From NCBI GenBank assembly GCA_025548565.1, contig JAJLPB010000023.1:1-64000 (forward strand): a stretch of DNA of 64,000 nt. Direction: 5' to 3'. Each line of letters starts with the position of its first letter. The first letter of the stretch is position 1. The notes below the pieces were generated by a model. It saw nothing but the letters and a program-made list of their open reading frames with translations, had not been told where the DNA came from and did no database searches. This stretch comes from Rugamonas sp. A1-17. GTDB lineage: Bacteria > Pseudomonadota > Gammaproteobacteria > Burkholderiales > Burkholderiaceae_D. A program made the translations under genes and the position numbers. Below are positions 27,520-35,805 of this stretch, one piece after another.

Positions 27520-27927
27520 TTACTGGCCGATGGTCAGGGTTTTAAGCAGCAGCGTCTTGGCCGCGTTCATCGTCTCGACGTTGGTCTGGTAGGACCGCGA
27601 GGCCGACAGCATGTTGACCATCTCATCGACCACGTTCACGTTGGGCATGGTCACATAGCCCTTGTCGTCGGCCATCGGATGCTTGGGGTCGTACATCTGC
27701 TTCATCGGCGACTGGTCCTCCACCACCTGCTTGACCCGCACCCCGGTCGAGGCTCCGCCGTCGGTCGGCGTGGTGGCCTCGAACACCACCTGGCGCGCGC
27801 GGTAGGCCTCGCCGCTGGCGCTGGTGGCGCTGTCGGCATTGGCCAGGTTGGACGCCACCACGTTGAGCCGTTGCGCCTGGGCGCTCATGGCCGAACCTGA
27901 AACATTGAAAATATTAAACAGCGACAT
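27520..27927 (-). CDS. flgC: Flagellar proximal rod protein FlgC
   Basis: Protein of 135 residues. [27 protein letters not shown] at the N-terminus and [37 protein letters not shown] at the C-terminus are in consensus form. It follows flgB with only 2 bp between them. Confidence 0.97.
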   Translation of the reverse strand: MSLFNIFNVSGSAMSAQAQRLNVVASNLANADSATSASGEAYRARQVVFEATTPTDGGASTGVRVKQVVEDQSPMKQMYDPKHPMADDKGYVTMPNVNVVDEMVNMLSASRSYQTNVETMNAAKTLLLKTLTIGQ

Positions 27928-27929
27928 GA

Positions 27930-28355
27930 TCAGCTACCTCCCTGTATCGCCGCCATCATGGTTTTGATCTGGGCGTTGATTGCGGTGATGCCAGCCTCGT
28001 AGCGGATGGCGTTGTCGGCGAACTGGTTGCGTTCCACATCCATGTCGACCGTGTTGCCGTCGACCGCGCCCTGCACCACGCCGCGGTACAGCAGTGGCGT
28101 GCCGTCCGCCATCGTCGTACCGTCTTGCAGGGGGTTGGGGTAATGCTTGCTGGCGGTGGTCTTCAAGGTGGCGTTGGCGCCGGGGCTGGCCTTGTCCAGC
28201 GCGGCCTGCATGGCGCTGGAAAAATCGATGTCGCGGGCCTTGTAGTTGGGCGTGTCGCCGTTGGCGATGTTCGAGGCGAGCACGCTCTGCCGCTGAGAGC
28301 GCAGGCTCAGCGCGGTTTCGTTAAAGCGCAGGTAATCGTCGAGTTTCCCAACCAT
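27930..28355 (-). CDS. flgB: Flagellar proximal rod protein FlgB
   Basis: Protein of 141 residues with the consensus [41 protein letters not shown]. The ATG at 28355 is chosen because GGGAG precedes it by 5 bp. A GTG at 28376 would add seven residues with no ribosome site. It is the first gene of the leftward flg operon and divergent from flgA. No sigma-54 or sigma-28 promoter was recognised in the shared gap. Confidence 0.96.
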   Translation of the reverse strand: MVGKLDDYLRFNETALSLRSQRQSVLASNIANGDTPNYKARDIDFSSAMQAALDKASPGANATLKTTASKHYPNPLQDGTTMADGTPLLYRGVVQGAVDGNTVDMDVERNQFADNAIRYEAGITAINAQIKTMMAAIQGGS

Positions 28356-28480
28356 GGCAGCTCCCAATGGACGCACTTGTTATGACAGGATCGATGATAC
28401 GGAGTTGCCGACGGTAACGATCGGGCGATAAGCCACTGCTTTTCGGTCCTATTCAAGGCTTCAAGTCCAGGCCGCCAGAC

Positions 28481-28488
28481 TATGATGG
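28481..28488 (+). promoter_or_regulatory. TATGATGG promoter-like motif before flgA
   Basis: TATGATGGC lies about 25 bp before the flgA start and resembles the ATAATGGC motif upstream of fliL, flhF and flhB. TTCAAG occurs 15 bp upstream. It is a weak candidate for an early flagellar promoter. Confidence 0.3.
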
Positions 28489-28513
28489 CAATATTGAAGG
28501 GGACTCACACGCC

Positions 28514-29218
28514 ATGAAACGACTGCTCATCACCGCCGCCCTGCTGGCCCTGCTGCCGGCGGCCCAAGCTCAAGCTCAGCAAGCGGCGCCGCTGCGCCAG
28601 GACGCTGCCGCGCTCAAGCGCAGCGTCGAACAATTCCTGCAGGTGCAAAGCGGCGGCCTGCCCGGCCAGGTGACGGTCACTGTGGGCGCCATCGACCCGC
28701 GCATGAACCTGGCCGCCTGCCCCGATCCGCAGGCCTTCTTCATGCCCGGCGCGCGCGCCTGGGGCAAGACCACGGTCGGCGTGCGCTGTGCGACACCAAC
28801 GGCCTGGACGGTATATATTCAAGCCACGGTCACCGTGGTCGGCGAGTACATCGCCAGCGCCGCCCCGCTGGCCCAGGGCCAGTCCATCGAGGCCAGCCAG
28901 CTGGTGACCTTGAAGGGCGACCTGACCGCGCTGCCGGCCGGCATCGCCACCGACATGGGCCAGGTGATCGGCCGCAGCACCAATATTTCACTGCCGCCGG
29001 GCACGCCGCTGCGTCTTGACACGCTGCGCAGCAAGCCGGTGGTGCAATCCGGGCAACTGGTGCGGCTGGTTTCCAGCGGCAACGGCTTCAGCGTCTCGGC
29101 CGAGGCCCGCGCCATGAGCACGGCCGGCGACGGCCAGGTAGTGCAGGTAAAAACTTCCGGTGGGCAGCAAATCACCGGGATCGCCAAGGCGGGCGGACTG
29201 GTGGAGGTGGCGTTTTGA
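28514..29218 (+). CDS. flgA: P-ring assembly chaperone FlgA
   Basis: Periplasmic protein of 234 residues. A signal peptide (KRLLITAALLALLPAAQAQA) leads to a SAF-type domain in the second half (IASAAPLAQGQSIEASQLV to the end) with ISLPPGTPLRLDTLRSKPVVQSGQLVRLV. It helps FlgI polymerise into the P ring. It is transcribed away from flgB and followed after 108 bp by flgM, which has its own promoter. Confidence 0.96.
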   Translation: MKRLLITAALLALLPAAQAQAQQAAPLRQDAAALKRSVEQFLQVQSGGLPGQVTVTVGAIDPRMNLAACPDPQAFFMPGARAWGKTTVGVRCATPTAWTVYIQATVTVVGEYIASAAPLAQGQSIEASQLVTLKGDLTALPAGIATDMGQVIGRSTNISLPPGTPLRLDTLRSKPVVQSGQLVRLVSSGNGFSVSAEARAMSTAGDGQVVQVKTSGGQQITGIAKAGGLVEVAF

Positions 29219-29251
29219 CGGAACGCCGGGGATCTTGCGGTAAAGCAACGC

Positions 29252-29278
29252 TAAAGTTTTGCGCGCGGCCGCCGTTAT
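29252..29278 (+). promoter_or_regulatory. Sigma-28 (FliA) promoter of flgMN
   Basis: TAAAGTTT (29252-29259, an exact -35 match), an 11-bp spacer and GCCGTTAT (29271-29278, 6/8 of GCCGATAA) lie 48 bp before the flgM start. This fits class III expression of the anti-sigma factor under its own target FliA. Confidence 0.88.
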
Positions 29279-29326
29279 AGACTCAGATCCCGGAGTTTCG
29301 TACTCCTACCAGAGAAGGATAATGCT

Positions 29327-29641
29327 GTGAAAATCAACGATACATTGAAGAGCACGACCGGCTTGCCGTCGTCGTCCCCGGCTTCCACCTCGACCGCGCG
29401 CGGCGCGGACAAGGCGGCCGCCCCGGCGACACCCGCAACGTCCGACAACGTGCGCCTGTCGCCGCAAGGCCAGGCATTGGCGGCCAGTGCGGCCGGCGGC
29501 GGTGGCGCGGTGTTCGATACCAAAAAGGTCGAGCGCATCAAGCTGGCGATCGCCGACGGTCAGTTCCAGGTCAACTCGGAAAAAGTGGCGGATGGCTTGC
29601 TGGATACAGTCAAGGATCTGCTGCACTCTCGCAAACGATAG
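29327..29641 (+). CDS. flgM: Anti-sigma-28 factor FlgM
   Basis: Protein of 104 residues, MKINDTL at the start, Ser/Ala-rich and disordered in the first half. The C-terminal FliA-binding region is VERIKLAIADGQFQVNSEKVADGLLDTVKDLL, the family signature. The start is GTG at 29327 with AGAAGGA about 8 bp before it; the nearby ATG (29322) is followed at once by a stop. It holds FliA inactive until it is exported after hook completion. fliA itself is at 31639-32370. Confidence 0.96.
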   Translation: MKINDTLKSTTGLPSSSPASTSTARGADKAAAPATPATSDNVRLSPQGQALAASAAGGGGAVFDTKKVERIKLAIADGQFQVNSEKVADGLLDTVKDLLHSRKR

Positions 29642-29649
29642 GTCACCCC

Positions 29650-30126
29650 ATGTCAACCGCTACCCCGCTGAACAGCCTGCGTGAAGAAGAACAGATCATG
29701 ACGACCCTGCTGGGCGTCCTGAAGCAGGAGCAGCAACACCTGGTGGCGGCGGAAATCGACGGCCTGACGGCGGTCACCACGAAGAAATCGGCACTGGTCA
29801 CGCAGATGACCCTGTTGTCGGCCCAGCGCCACCGCGCCCTGGGCAAGGCCGGCTACCCGGCCGAGGAAGCGGGCATGGATGCCTGGGTCGCCGCCAGCGG
29901 CGCCGACGCCGCCGAAGCCACCGCCCTGTGGCAGGCGCTGCAGCACCACGCGCGCGAAGCCAAGGAACTCAACCGCATCAACGGCATGCTGATCAACAAG
30001 CAGATGGGCCATACGCAAGGCGCGCTGCAGGCGCTGCGTCCGCAATCGGCCGGCGCGAACAATTTCTACGGCCCTGGCGGCCTGTCCACCACCCTGCCCC
30101 GCAGCCGCGGTTTCCTGGCCGGCTGA
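29650..30126 (+). CDS. flgN: Flagellar export chaperone FlgN
   Basis: Protein of 158 residues, helical and charged, with LREEEQIMTTLLGVLKQEQQHLVAAEIDGLTAVTTKKSALVTQM and LNRINGMLINKQMGHTQGALQAL, both matching FlgN patterns. It chaperones FlgK and FlgL to the export gate. It lies 8 bp after flgM and converges on motD with a 6-bp gap and no visible terminator. Confidence 0.93.
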   Translation: MSTATPLNSLREEEQIMTTLLGVLKQEQQHLVAAEIDGLTAVTTKKSALVTQMTLLSAQRHRALGKAGYPAEEAGMDAWVAASGADAAEATALWQALQHHAREAKELNRINGMLINKQMGHTQGALQALRPQSAGANNFYGPGGLSTTLPRSRGFLAG

Positions 30127-30132
30127 TCCCAG

Positions 30133-30909
30133 TTACTGCTGAGCCGGCGCCGGCGTCGGCACTTCCGTCACCGTATCCGGAATACCGGACAAGATCGTGA
30201 CCGCCACGCGGCGGTTGCGCGCGCGGCCGATCGGATTGTCGTTCGACGCCACCGGCACGTTCGAGCTGAAGCCCACCGCCGTCAGCCGTTCCGGCGCCAC
30301 GCCGGCGTCGATGAACAGCCGCACCACGCTGCTGGCGCGCACCGCCGACAGTTCCCAGTTGGACGGGAACAGCGCGTTGCGGATCGGCTGGTTGTCGGTA
30401 TGGCCTTCGACCTGCACCTTGTGGTCGTCGCTCTTGAGCAGGCCGGCCACCGCGCGCAAGGCTTCGGTCGATTCGCTGGTCAGGCGCGCGTCGCCCGGAT
30501 CGAACAGCACCGAGGCGTTGATCTCGACGCTGACGCCGCGGCTGTTCTGCGTGACGCGCACCTTGCCCTCCTTGACCAGCGGCGCCAGCGTGGACAACAA
30601 GTCCTGCGCCAGCTTGGTCATCTGGGTCTTTTCCTTGCGCAGCAGTTCGGCGTGGCGCCGCAGGTTGGGATTGGGGATGGGCAGGTTGGGCACCTCGGTG
30701 GTGACCGGCTTGGCCGAGCCGGCGCCGCCGAAGGCGTCCCCCAGCGCGACCGACAGCACCTTGTAGCGGCCGATGTTGACCACCGAGATCGCGTACATGA
30801 CGACAAAGAAAGCGAACAGCAGCGTGATGAAATCGGCGTAGGAAATCAGCCAGCGCTCGTGGTTCTCCGGCTCGTCGTCGAACTTCCTGCGCGCGCGGCG
30901 GTTCTGCAT
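30133..30909 (-). CDS. motD: Flagellar stator protein MotD (MotB-like)
   Basis: Protein of 258 residues. A single membrane segment near residues 27-44 is preceded by the stator motif SYADFITLLFAFF, with Asp26 as the expected proton-binding residue. The C-terminal OmpA-type peptidoglycan-binding domain contains VEGHTDNQPI, NWELSAVRASSVVRLFID and GFSSNVPVASND. It pairs with MotC as a second stator type distinct from MotAB. It follows motC directly, with the start 2 bp after the motC stop. Confidence 0.95.
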   Translation of the reverse strand: MQNRRARRKFDDEPENHERWLISYADFITLLFAFFVVMYAISVVNIGRYKVLSVALGDAFGGAGSAKPVTTEVPNLPIPNPNLRRHAELLRKEKTQMTKLAQDLLSTLAPLVKEGKVRVTQNSRGVSVEINASVLFDPGDARLTSESTEALRAVAGLLKSDDHKVQVEGHTDNQPIRNALFPSNWELSAVRASSVVRLFIDAGVAPERLTAVGFSSNVPVASNDNPIGRARNRRVAVTILSGIPDTVTEVPTPAPAQQ

Positions 30910-30910
30910 G

Positions 30911-31657
30911 TCAGTGTTCCCGCATCAGCGTGGCGATGCGCTCGTCGATGACGCGCGTGTGGTCGCCGGTGGCGATGTCGTAGAACACGGCGGCGGCGAT
31001 CTCCTGCTGGTGCACGGCCTGCGTGACGATGGCCTTGAGCTTGTTGGCGATCGGGTAGAAGAACAGGTTGGCCAGGCCCACGCCGTAGATGGTGGACACG
31101 AAGGCCACCGCGATGCCCGAACCCAGCTTGCTCGGGTCGGTGAGGTTTTCCATCACGTGGATCAGGCCCAGCACCGCGCCCAGGATGCCGATGGTGGGCG
31201 AATAGCCGGCCGCCGATTCCCAGATCCGCACCGCCTGGCGCTCCTCGGTTTCATAGGCGGTGATCTCGGTGTCGAGGATCTGGCGCAGCTTGTCGGGGTT
31301 GATGCCGTCGACGATCAGGCGCAGGCCCTTGGTGTTGAACTGGTCCTTGGACGACAGCATGTAACGCTCCAGCGACAGCAGGCCGTCGCGGCGCGCCGCC
31401 AGGTTCCAGGCGTTGATGTCGCGCGCCAGCACGGCGCGGGTGTCGGCCGGCGGCGCGAACACCAGCCGCAGCATGCGCACGCCGCGCAAAAAGGTCTTGA
31501 AGCGCGTCTGCAGCATCACCGCGCCAAACGTGCCGATGACCACGATCGCGAACGCGGCCGGCTGCAGTAGCGAAGATAATCTTCCCCCCTCGAGCGACTG
31601 GCCGACGACGATGCCGGCCAGCGCCAGCAGCACCCCGGCTACGCTGGCCCAGTCCAA
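30911..31657 (-). CDS. motC: Flagellar stator protein MotC (MotA-like)
   Basis: Protein of 248 residues with four membrane segments: two near the N-terminus (about 5-25 and 34-50) and two in the C-terminal half (around SPTIGILGAVLGLIHVM and AVAFVSTIYGVGLANLFFYPIANKL). The latter region is the MotA/TolQ/ExbB signature. It forms the ion channel with MotD. Its start overlaps the fliA end by 19 bp, so fliA-motC-motD are one unit. Confidence 0.95.
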   Translation of the reverse strand: MDWASVAGVLLALAGIVVGQSLEGGRLSSLLQPAAFAIVVIGTFGAVMLQTRFKTFLRGVRMLRLVFAPPADTRAVLARDINAWNLAARRDGLLSLERYMLSSKDQFNTKGLRLIVDGINPDKLRQILDTEITAYETEERQAVRIWESAAGYSPTIGILGAVLGLIHVMENLTDPSKLGSGIAVAFVSTIYGVGLANLFFYPIANKLKAIVTQAVHQQEIAAAVFYDIATGDHTRVIDERIATLMREH

Positions 31658-32370
31658 GACCGCTCCCGGAGTGAGGCGCGCAAGCGCGCCACGGCCTGCG
31701 TATGCAGCTGCGATACGCGCGATTCCGATACGCCCATCACGGCGCCGATTTCTTTCAAGTTGAGCTCCTCTTCGTAGTACAGCCCCATCAGGATCTTCTC
31801 GCGCGGCGGCAGCGCGTCGATGGCGTCGATCACGGCCTGGCGGAAGTCGCCGTCCAGCAGCGAGCGCAGCGGATCGCTCTCCTCGTCCGAGCAGTAACGG
31901 TCGAGGAAGCTGTCGTTGCCGTCGTCGTCGTGAAAATCCTCGTAGTACACCAGCTGGTGGCCGCCGCCGTCGGACAGCATTTCCTGGTAGTCGGCCAGCG
32001 ACAGCTTGAGCATCTTGGCCACTTCCGACTCGGTCGGCGGATGGCCCAGGCGCTGCTGCAGCGTGCTCATCGCGGTCTCGATCTTGCGCATGTTCTGGCG
32101 CATCGAGCGCGGCAGCCAGTCGCTGTTGCGCAGCTCGTCGAGCATGGCGCCGCGGATGCGCAGCACGGCGTAGGTTTCGAACTGGGCGCCATGCGTTTCC
32201 TCGTACCGGCTGATGGCGTCGAGCAGGCCGATCATCCCGGCTTGCACCAGATCGTCGACTTCGACGCTGGGCGGCAGTTTCGCCTTCATGTGATGGGCCA
32301 GGCGTTTGACCAACGGCATATGCTCCGTCAGCAAAGAATCCTTGTCCGCTTTCCCTTTGACCGTGTACAT
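31639..32370 (-). CDS. fliA: RNA polymerase sigma factor FliA (sigma-28)
   Basis: Protein of 243 residues. It has region 2 (LVKRLAHHMKAKLPPSVEVDDLVQAGMIGLLDAISRYE and FETYAVLRIRGAMLDELRNSDWLPRSMR), region 3 and region 4 (ALPPREKILMGLYYEEELNLKEIGAVMGVSESRVSQLHTQAVARLR). It drives late flagellar genes, and two matching promoters (flgM, flgK) are in this window. An acidic insert (YEDFHDDDGNDSFLDRY) lies before region 4. Confidence 0.98.
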   Translation of the reverse strand: MYTVKGKADKDSLLTEHMPLVKRLAHHMKAKLPPSVEVDDLVQAGMIGLLDAISRYEETHGAQFETYAVLRIRGAMLDELRNSDWLPRSMRQNMRKIETAMSTLQQRLGHPPTESEVAKMLKLSLADYQEMLSDGGGHQLVYYEDFHDDDGNDSFLDRYCSDEESDPLRSLLDGDFRQAVIDAIDALPPREKILMGLYYEEELNLKEIGAVMGVSESRVSQLHTQAVARLRASLRERSWTGPA

Positions 32371-32413
32371 AGCCTGTTTATTATTGATTAAGCGCTAAAA
32401 TTGTGATGCTCCC

Positions 32414-33211
32414 TTAACGGAAAGATGGCGAGCCGGCCAGCGCGAAGCGCCCCGCCAGTTGACGAAACGCGACCGAAGCCCCGGCCAGCGGAAACGCATC
32501 GACCACCGCACGCCCCAAGCGTGCGGCGCGCTGCAGGTATTCATCCGCCGGCACCGATCCCATCGAAACGAGGTTCACCGCGAGGTATCGGCTGGCCGCC
32601 TGTGCCATGTTATCGTATACCACCTTTGCTTCCGATTCGGAAGCCCCGGTGACCACTATTCCAAACGGCCGCCGTCCCAGTTCCTGGTTCAGCCGCTTGA
32701 TCATACTGTACGCGGCCTTGATCGAGGTAGCGCTATTCGACACCTGCACCACGATTTCCGAGCTGGCCATGACCGGCACCGGGAAGGCCACGCCGTCGAA
32801 CTCGCCGTCGACGATGACGATGCCGGTCTGCTTGGCCAGCACGTCGAAGGCCTTGGCCAGGCGGCGGGTCTCGTCCGGGCCGCAGCGCGGCACGCCGCGT
32901 GTCATCGACGCCACAGAGAAGCCTTGCGGCACCTGGTGGATCACCTGGTTGAGCGCGCACTCCTGGCGCGCCACGTTGAGCAGGCTGGCGCCGCCGTCCA
33001 CGCCGAGGCGCGAGGCCACGCCGTGGGCGCTGGCGCAGGCGTCGACCAGCAGCACGTCGTTGCCGGCGCGCGCCAGCGAGGCGCCCAGGTTGACCAGCAT
33101 GGCGCCCTTGTCGTCCTGCGGCGTGGCCGACAGGAAGGTGACGATGCGGGGCTGCGGCCCCGCCAGCATGCGCCGCAGGCCCTCCGCCTGGTCGAAATCG
33201 AAATTAGCCAA
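32414..33211 (-). CDS. flhG: MinD-like flagellar number regulator FlhG with degenerate P-loop
   Basis: Protein of 265 residues. The N-terminal DQAEGLRRML is the conserved FlhG/FleN motif that stimulates FlhF. The ParA/MinD fold follows (LVNLGASLARAGNDVLLVDACASAHGVASRLGV). The deviant Walker A motif KGGxGKT is not kept: the aligned stretch reads SATPQDDKGAMLVNL, retaining only the second Lys. FlhG normally restricts flagellar number as an ATP-dependent dimer, so this copy may act without normal ATPase turnover. It overlaps flhF by 8 bp. Confidence 0.92.
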   Translation of the reverse strand: MANFDFDQAEGLRRMLAGPQPRIVTFLSATPQDDKGAMLVNLGASLARAGNDVLLVDACASAHGVASRLGVDGGASLLNVARQECALNQVIHQVPQGFSVASMTRGVPRCGPDETRRLAKAFDVLAKQTGIVIVDGEFDGVAFPVPVMASSEIVVQVSNSATSIKAAYSMIKRLNQELGRRPFGIVVTGASESEAKVVYDNMAQAASRYLAVNLVSMGSVPADEYLQRAARLGRAVVDAFPLAGASVAFRQLAGRFALAGSPSFR

Positions 33212-34646
33212 GGTGCACCTCGCGCATCGCTGGTTCGCCGTTGCTCATCAGCAGAGGCAGTTCGGCGTCCAGGTATTGGGTGTTGACGGCGTCGCGTTTC
33301 AACTTGAAAGCGCGGTCGATCAGGTAGGCCGGATCGGCCAGGTGCAGGTCTTCCGGCACGCGCTGGCCGTTCGACACGTAGAACAGATTGAGCTTCTGGC
33401 GGATCACCACGTCCAGCACATTGCCGATGGCGGCCGCTTCATCGAGCTTGGTCATGATGCAGCCGGCCAGGCCGCTGCCTTGATAGGCGCGCACCACTTC
33501 ATTCAGCGTTTCCTGGGTGGCCGTCGCGTTCAGGCACAGCAGGCGCTTGACGTCGGAGCCGGCGCCTTGCAGCATCGATACCTGCTCGGTCACCATCTGG
33601 TCGCGCTGGCTGACGCCGACCGTGTCGATCAACACCGTGTGCTTGTTCTTCAGTTCCTTCAGGGCGATGCGCAGGTCGGCCTCGTCCTTCACCGAATGCA
33701 CCATCACGCCGAGGATCTTGCCGTAGATGCGCAGCTGCTCGTGGGCGCCGATACGATAGGCGTCGGTGGTGATCAGGGCCAGCTTGTCCGGGCCGTGGCG
33801 CATCACGCAGCGCGCGGCCAGCTTGGCGGTGCTGGTGGTCTTGCCGACGCCGGTCGGACCGACCAGCGCGAACACGCCACCCTGCTCGATCAGCGCGTCT
33901 TCATTGGCCATGGTTTGCAGGTTGCGGGTCAGGACATTCTTGATCCAGCGCAGGCTGTCGGCGGCGTCGCGGTTGGCCGGCAGTTTTTCGATCAGGTAGC
34001 GCGCCAAGCTGGCCGAGAAACCGGCCGCCAGCATCTCGCGCAGCACGGCGGCCTTCTGCGGCTCGCGCGCCTGCGTGGTGCCCCAGGAGATTTCGGCCAG
34101 CTGAGTTTCCATCATGCCGCGCATGGCGCGGATTTCGCTCATCATGCCCTGCATCTCGGCGGCGGCGTTTTGCTTGGCGCTGGCGACGGCGGCGCTCACC
34201 ATGGCGGCGATCTGTTCGGCATCGATCATGGCCTTGGCCGGCGCTGCTGCCGGTGCTGCGGCTGCGGCCTTGGTGGCGCTGGCGAACGACGAATTGGAAG
34301 CCACCACGCGGCGCACCGGTTGCGCTGGCAGGGCGGCTGGCGCCGGGGTTGGGATATTCGATTCGAAGCGCGGCTCCATGCGCTGTTCCAGGCGCAGCTC
34401 CAGACGCTGATCGGCGCGGCCTTGCGGCGCGGCGGTGCTCAGGTCGAGCGACGGCGCCGGATCGGCCATCGGCGAGTGCGGCGCCGGCATGGCCAGCGAG
34501 GCTGCATCGTCGTTGGCCAGCGCGAGGATTTCAACGCCGCCATCGGCCTGGCGATTGGACAGGATCACGGCATCGGGGCCGAGCGATTCGCGGACTTTGC
34601 GCAGCGCCTCGCGGGAAGTCGGTGCGGTAAATTTTTTGACGTTCAT
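33204..34646 (-). CDS. flhF: SRP-type GTPase FlhF
   Basis: Protein of 480 residues. MNVKKFTAPTSREALRKVRESLGPDAVILSNR is the FlhF N-terminus, followed by an Ala/Pro-rich linker and an NG GTPase domain with FALVGPTGVGKTTSTAKLAARCV (P-loop), ITTDAYRIGAHEQLRIYGKILGV and MTKLDEAAAIGNVLD. It sets polar placement of the flagellum with FlhG. Upstream lies the nuclease gene that separates it from flhA. Confidence 0.97.
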   Translation of the reverse strand: MNVKKFTAPTSREALRKVRESLGPDAVILSNRQADGGVEILALANDDAASLAMPAPHSPMADPAPSLDLSTAAPQGRADQRLELRLEQRMEPRFESNIPTPAPAALPAQPVRRVVASNSSFASATKAAAAAPAAAPAKAMIDAEQIAAMVSAAVASAKQNAAAEMQGMMSEIRAMRGMMETQLAEISWGTTQAREPQKAAVLREMLAAGFSASLARYLIEKLPANRDAADSLRWIKNVLTRNLQTMANEDALIEQGGVFALVGPTGVGKTTSTAKLAARCVMRHGPDKLALITTDAYRIGAHEQLRIYGKILGVMVHSVKDEADLRIALKELKNKHTVLIDTVGVSQRDQMVTEQVSMLQGAGSDVKRLLCLNATATQETLNEVVRAYQGSGLAGCIMTKLDEAAAIGNVLDVVIRQKLNLFYVSNGQRVPEDLHLADPAYLIDRAFKLKRDAVNTQYLDAELPLLMSNGEPAMREVHLG

Positions 34647-34710
34647 GGCCGGCTCTCAGGAGTCTAAGTCGAGCAGTGCGTCTTCCGGATGAGACGCCTT
34701 TACTCTGACA

Positions 34711-34720
34711 GTGCCATTAT
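34711..34720 (-). promoter_or_regulatory. ATAATGGCAC motif before flhF
   Basis: ATAATGGCAC on the minus strand lies 64 bp before the flhF start. The same 10 bases occur before flhB, and both are followed by GTC, GAG and TAAA with one-base spacing changes. It is a candidate promoter or activator site letting flhF-G-fliA-mot be expressed despite the upstream inserted gene. Confidence 0.4.
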
Positions 34721-34796
34721 TGACGATGCACTCTGGAAACGATCCGAGGAACAGGGGGGCAAATGGGCCGCATTTCGCCATTGCGGCCGAGGCGGC

Positions 34797-35756
34797 TTAA
34801 CTGCTGCGGAAAACCTCGTCCAGCGAGGTGGCGTCGACAAAGTTGCGCGCCCAGGCCGACAGTTGCGGCACGTCCGCCTCCGCGATGCGCGCCAGCACCG
34901 GCGCATCCAGCGGGCCGAAGCGTTGGGTCAGCAGCTCAGTGAGCACCTCGGCCCACCCCTCCTGCCGACCTTCTTGCCTACCTTCCTGCCGACCTTCTTT
35001 CCTGCCAATTTCCATTCCGATACGTTCGATAGAAGACAAATAAGTCATGGCCTTCCTCCTTTCAATCTGCAACATCCCGGATCGCAAACGCGTCTCAAGT
35101 CCTTCCGGCAAGCGCATCATCCAGTCGATCACCCGGTACAAATTGATGATACGCTGCTTATCCCAATTACGCTGATACAGAAGTTTGGTAAGCCGCCATT
35201 TGGCGATGCGCCGCCGATGGGCGTTTCCCTTGGTTTGCCGCGCCTGAAGATGCGCCATCGTCACCAGCGCAAACGGATTCGGATGCGCCCGTAGTTCGTC
35301 CATGCGGCCGGAAAAGTCCCGCAGCTTCACGACCGGAAATTCGATCTTCATCTCGCAGCCCAGCAGCCGGTAGCCAAACGATGCCGGCCGCCACCGCGAA
35401 CTTCCATCGATCAACAGCGCCAGGCTGGCGACCGGCCGCTGGTAGCGATCGTAGACACGATAATTGTAGACAAACATACGCTCGGCAAACCGCGCATCGC
35501 GCCAGCCCTGCACCTCCAGATGCACCAGCACCCACTGCTCGCTGCCGTCATGCAGATACACGCTGACCAGCTTGTCGAGCAGGCGTTTGCCCAGCTCGGC
35601 ATCGCGCGTCAACGCGCCAAATTCCTGATCGAGAAAAGTATGCGGCCGCGACCAGTCGATCGCGGCATGCGCAAGGGGAAAGTAGAACGCCATGAACTCC
35701 GGAAAGTGATGCATGACCACTTCCTTCCACGGAGTATCGAAATCGTCGGCATCCAT
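34797..35756 (-). CDS. Rpn-family (PD-(D/E)XK-like) putative nuclease
   Basis: Protein of 319 residues resembling the Rpn/YhgA recombination-promoting nuclease or transposase-like family. It has an N-terminal nuclease-like part (residues about 30-125, with LDQEFGALTRDAELGKRLLDKLVSVYL and WVLVHLEVQG holding the expected Asp, Glu and Gln). A helical middle and a C-terminal charged tract of four EGR-type repeats (GRKEGRQEGRQEGRQEG) follow. These genes often spread as independent insertions. It interrupts the common flhA-flhF order, though on the same strand. No inverted repeats or target duplication were recognised. Exact substrate unknown. Confidence 0.8.
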   Translation of the reverse strand: MDADDFDTPWKEVVMHHFPEFMAFYFPLAHAAIDWSRPHTFLDQEFGALTRDAELGKRLLDKLVSVYLHDGSEQWVLVHLEVQGWRDARFAERMFVYNYRVYDRYQRPVASLALLIDGSSRWRPASFGYRLLGCEMKIEFPVVKLRDFSGRMDELRAHPNPFALVTMAHLQARQTKGNAHRRRIAKWRLTKLLYQRNWDKQRIINLYRVIDWMMRLPEGLETRLRSGMLQIERRKAMTYLSSIERIGMEIGRKEGRQEGRQEGRQEGWAEVLTELLTQRFGPLDAPVLARIAEADVPQLSAWARNFVDATSLDEVFRSS

Positions 35757-35805
35757 GCGAGCAGTCTAGGCCGCCCGCACGGATGCATCCGCGATCCGCT
35801 CAAAC

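Noticed and set aside
28377-28513. Sigma-54 promoter between flgB and flgA
   Set aside because: No TGGCAC-N5-TTGC element is present on either strand; only a weak TATGATGG was found.
34647-35805. Insertion sequence around the Rpn gene
   Set aside because: No terminal inverted repeats, target duplications or DDE transposase were seen.
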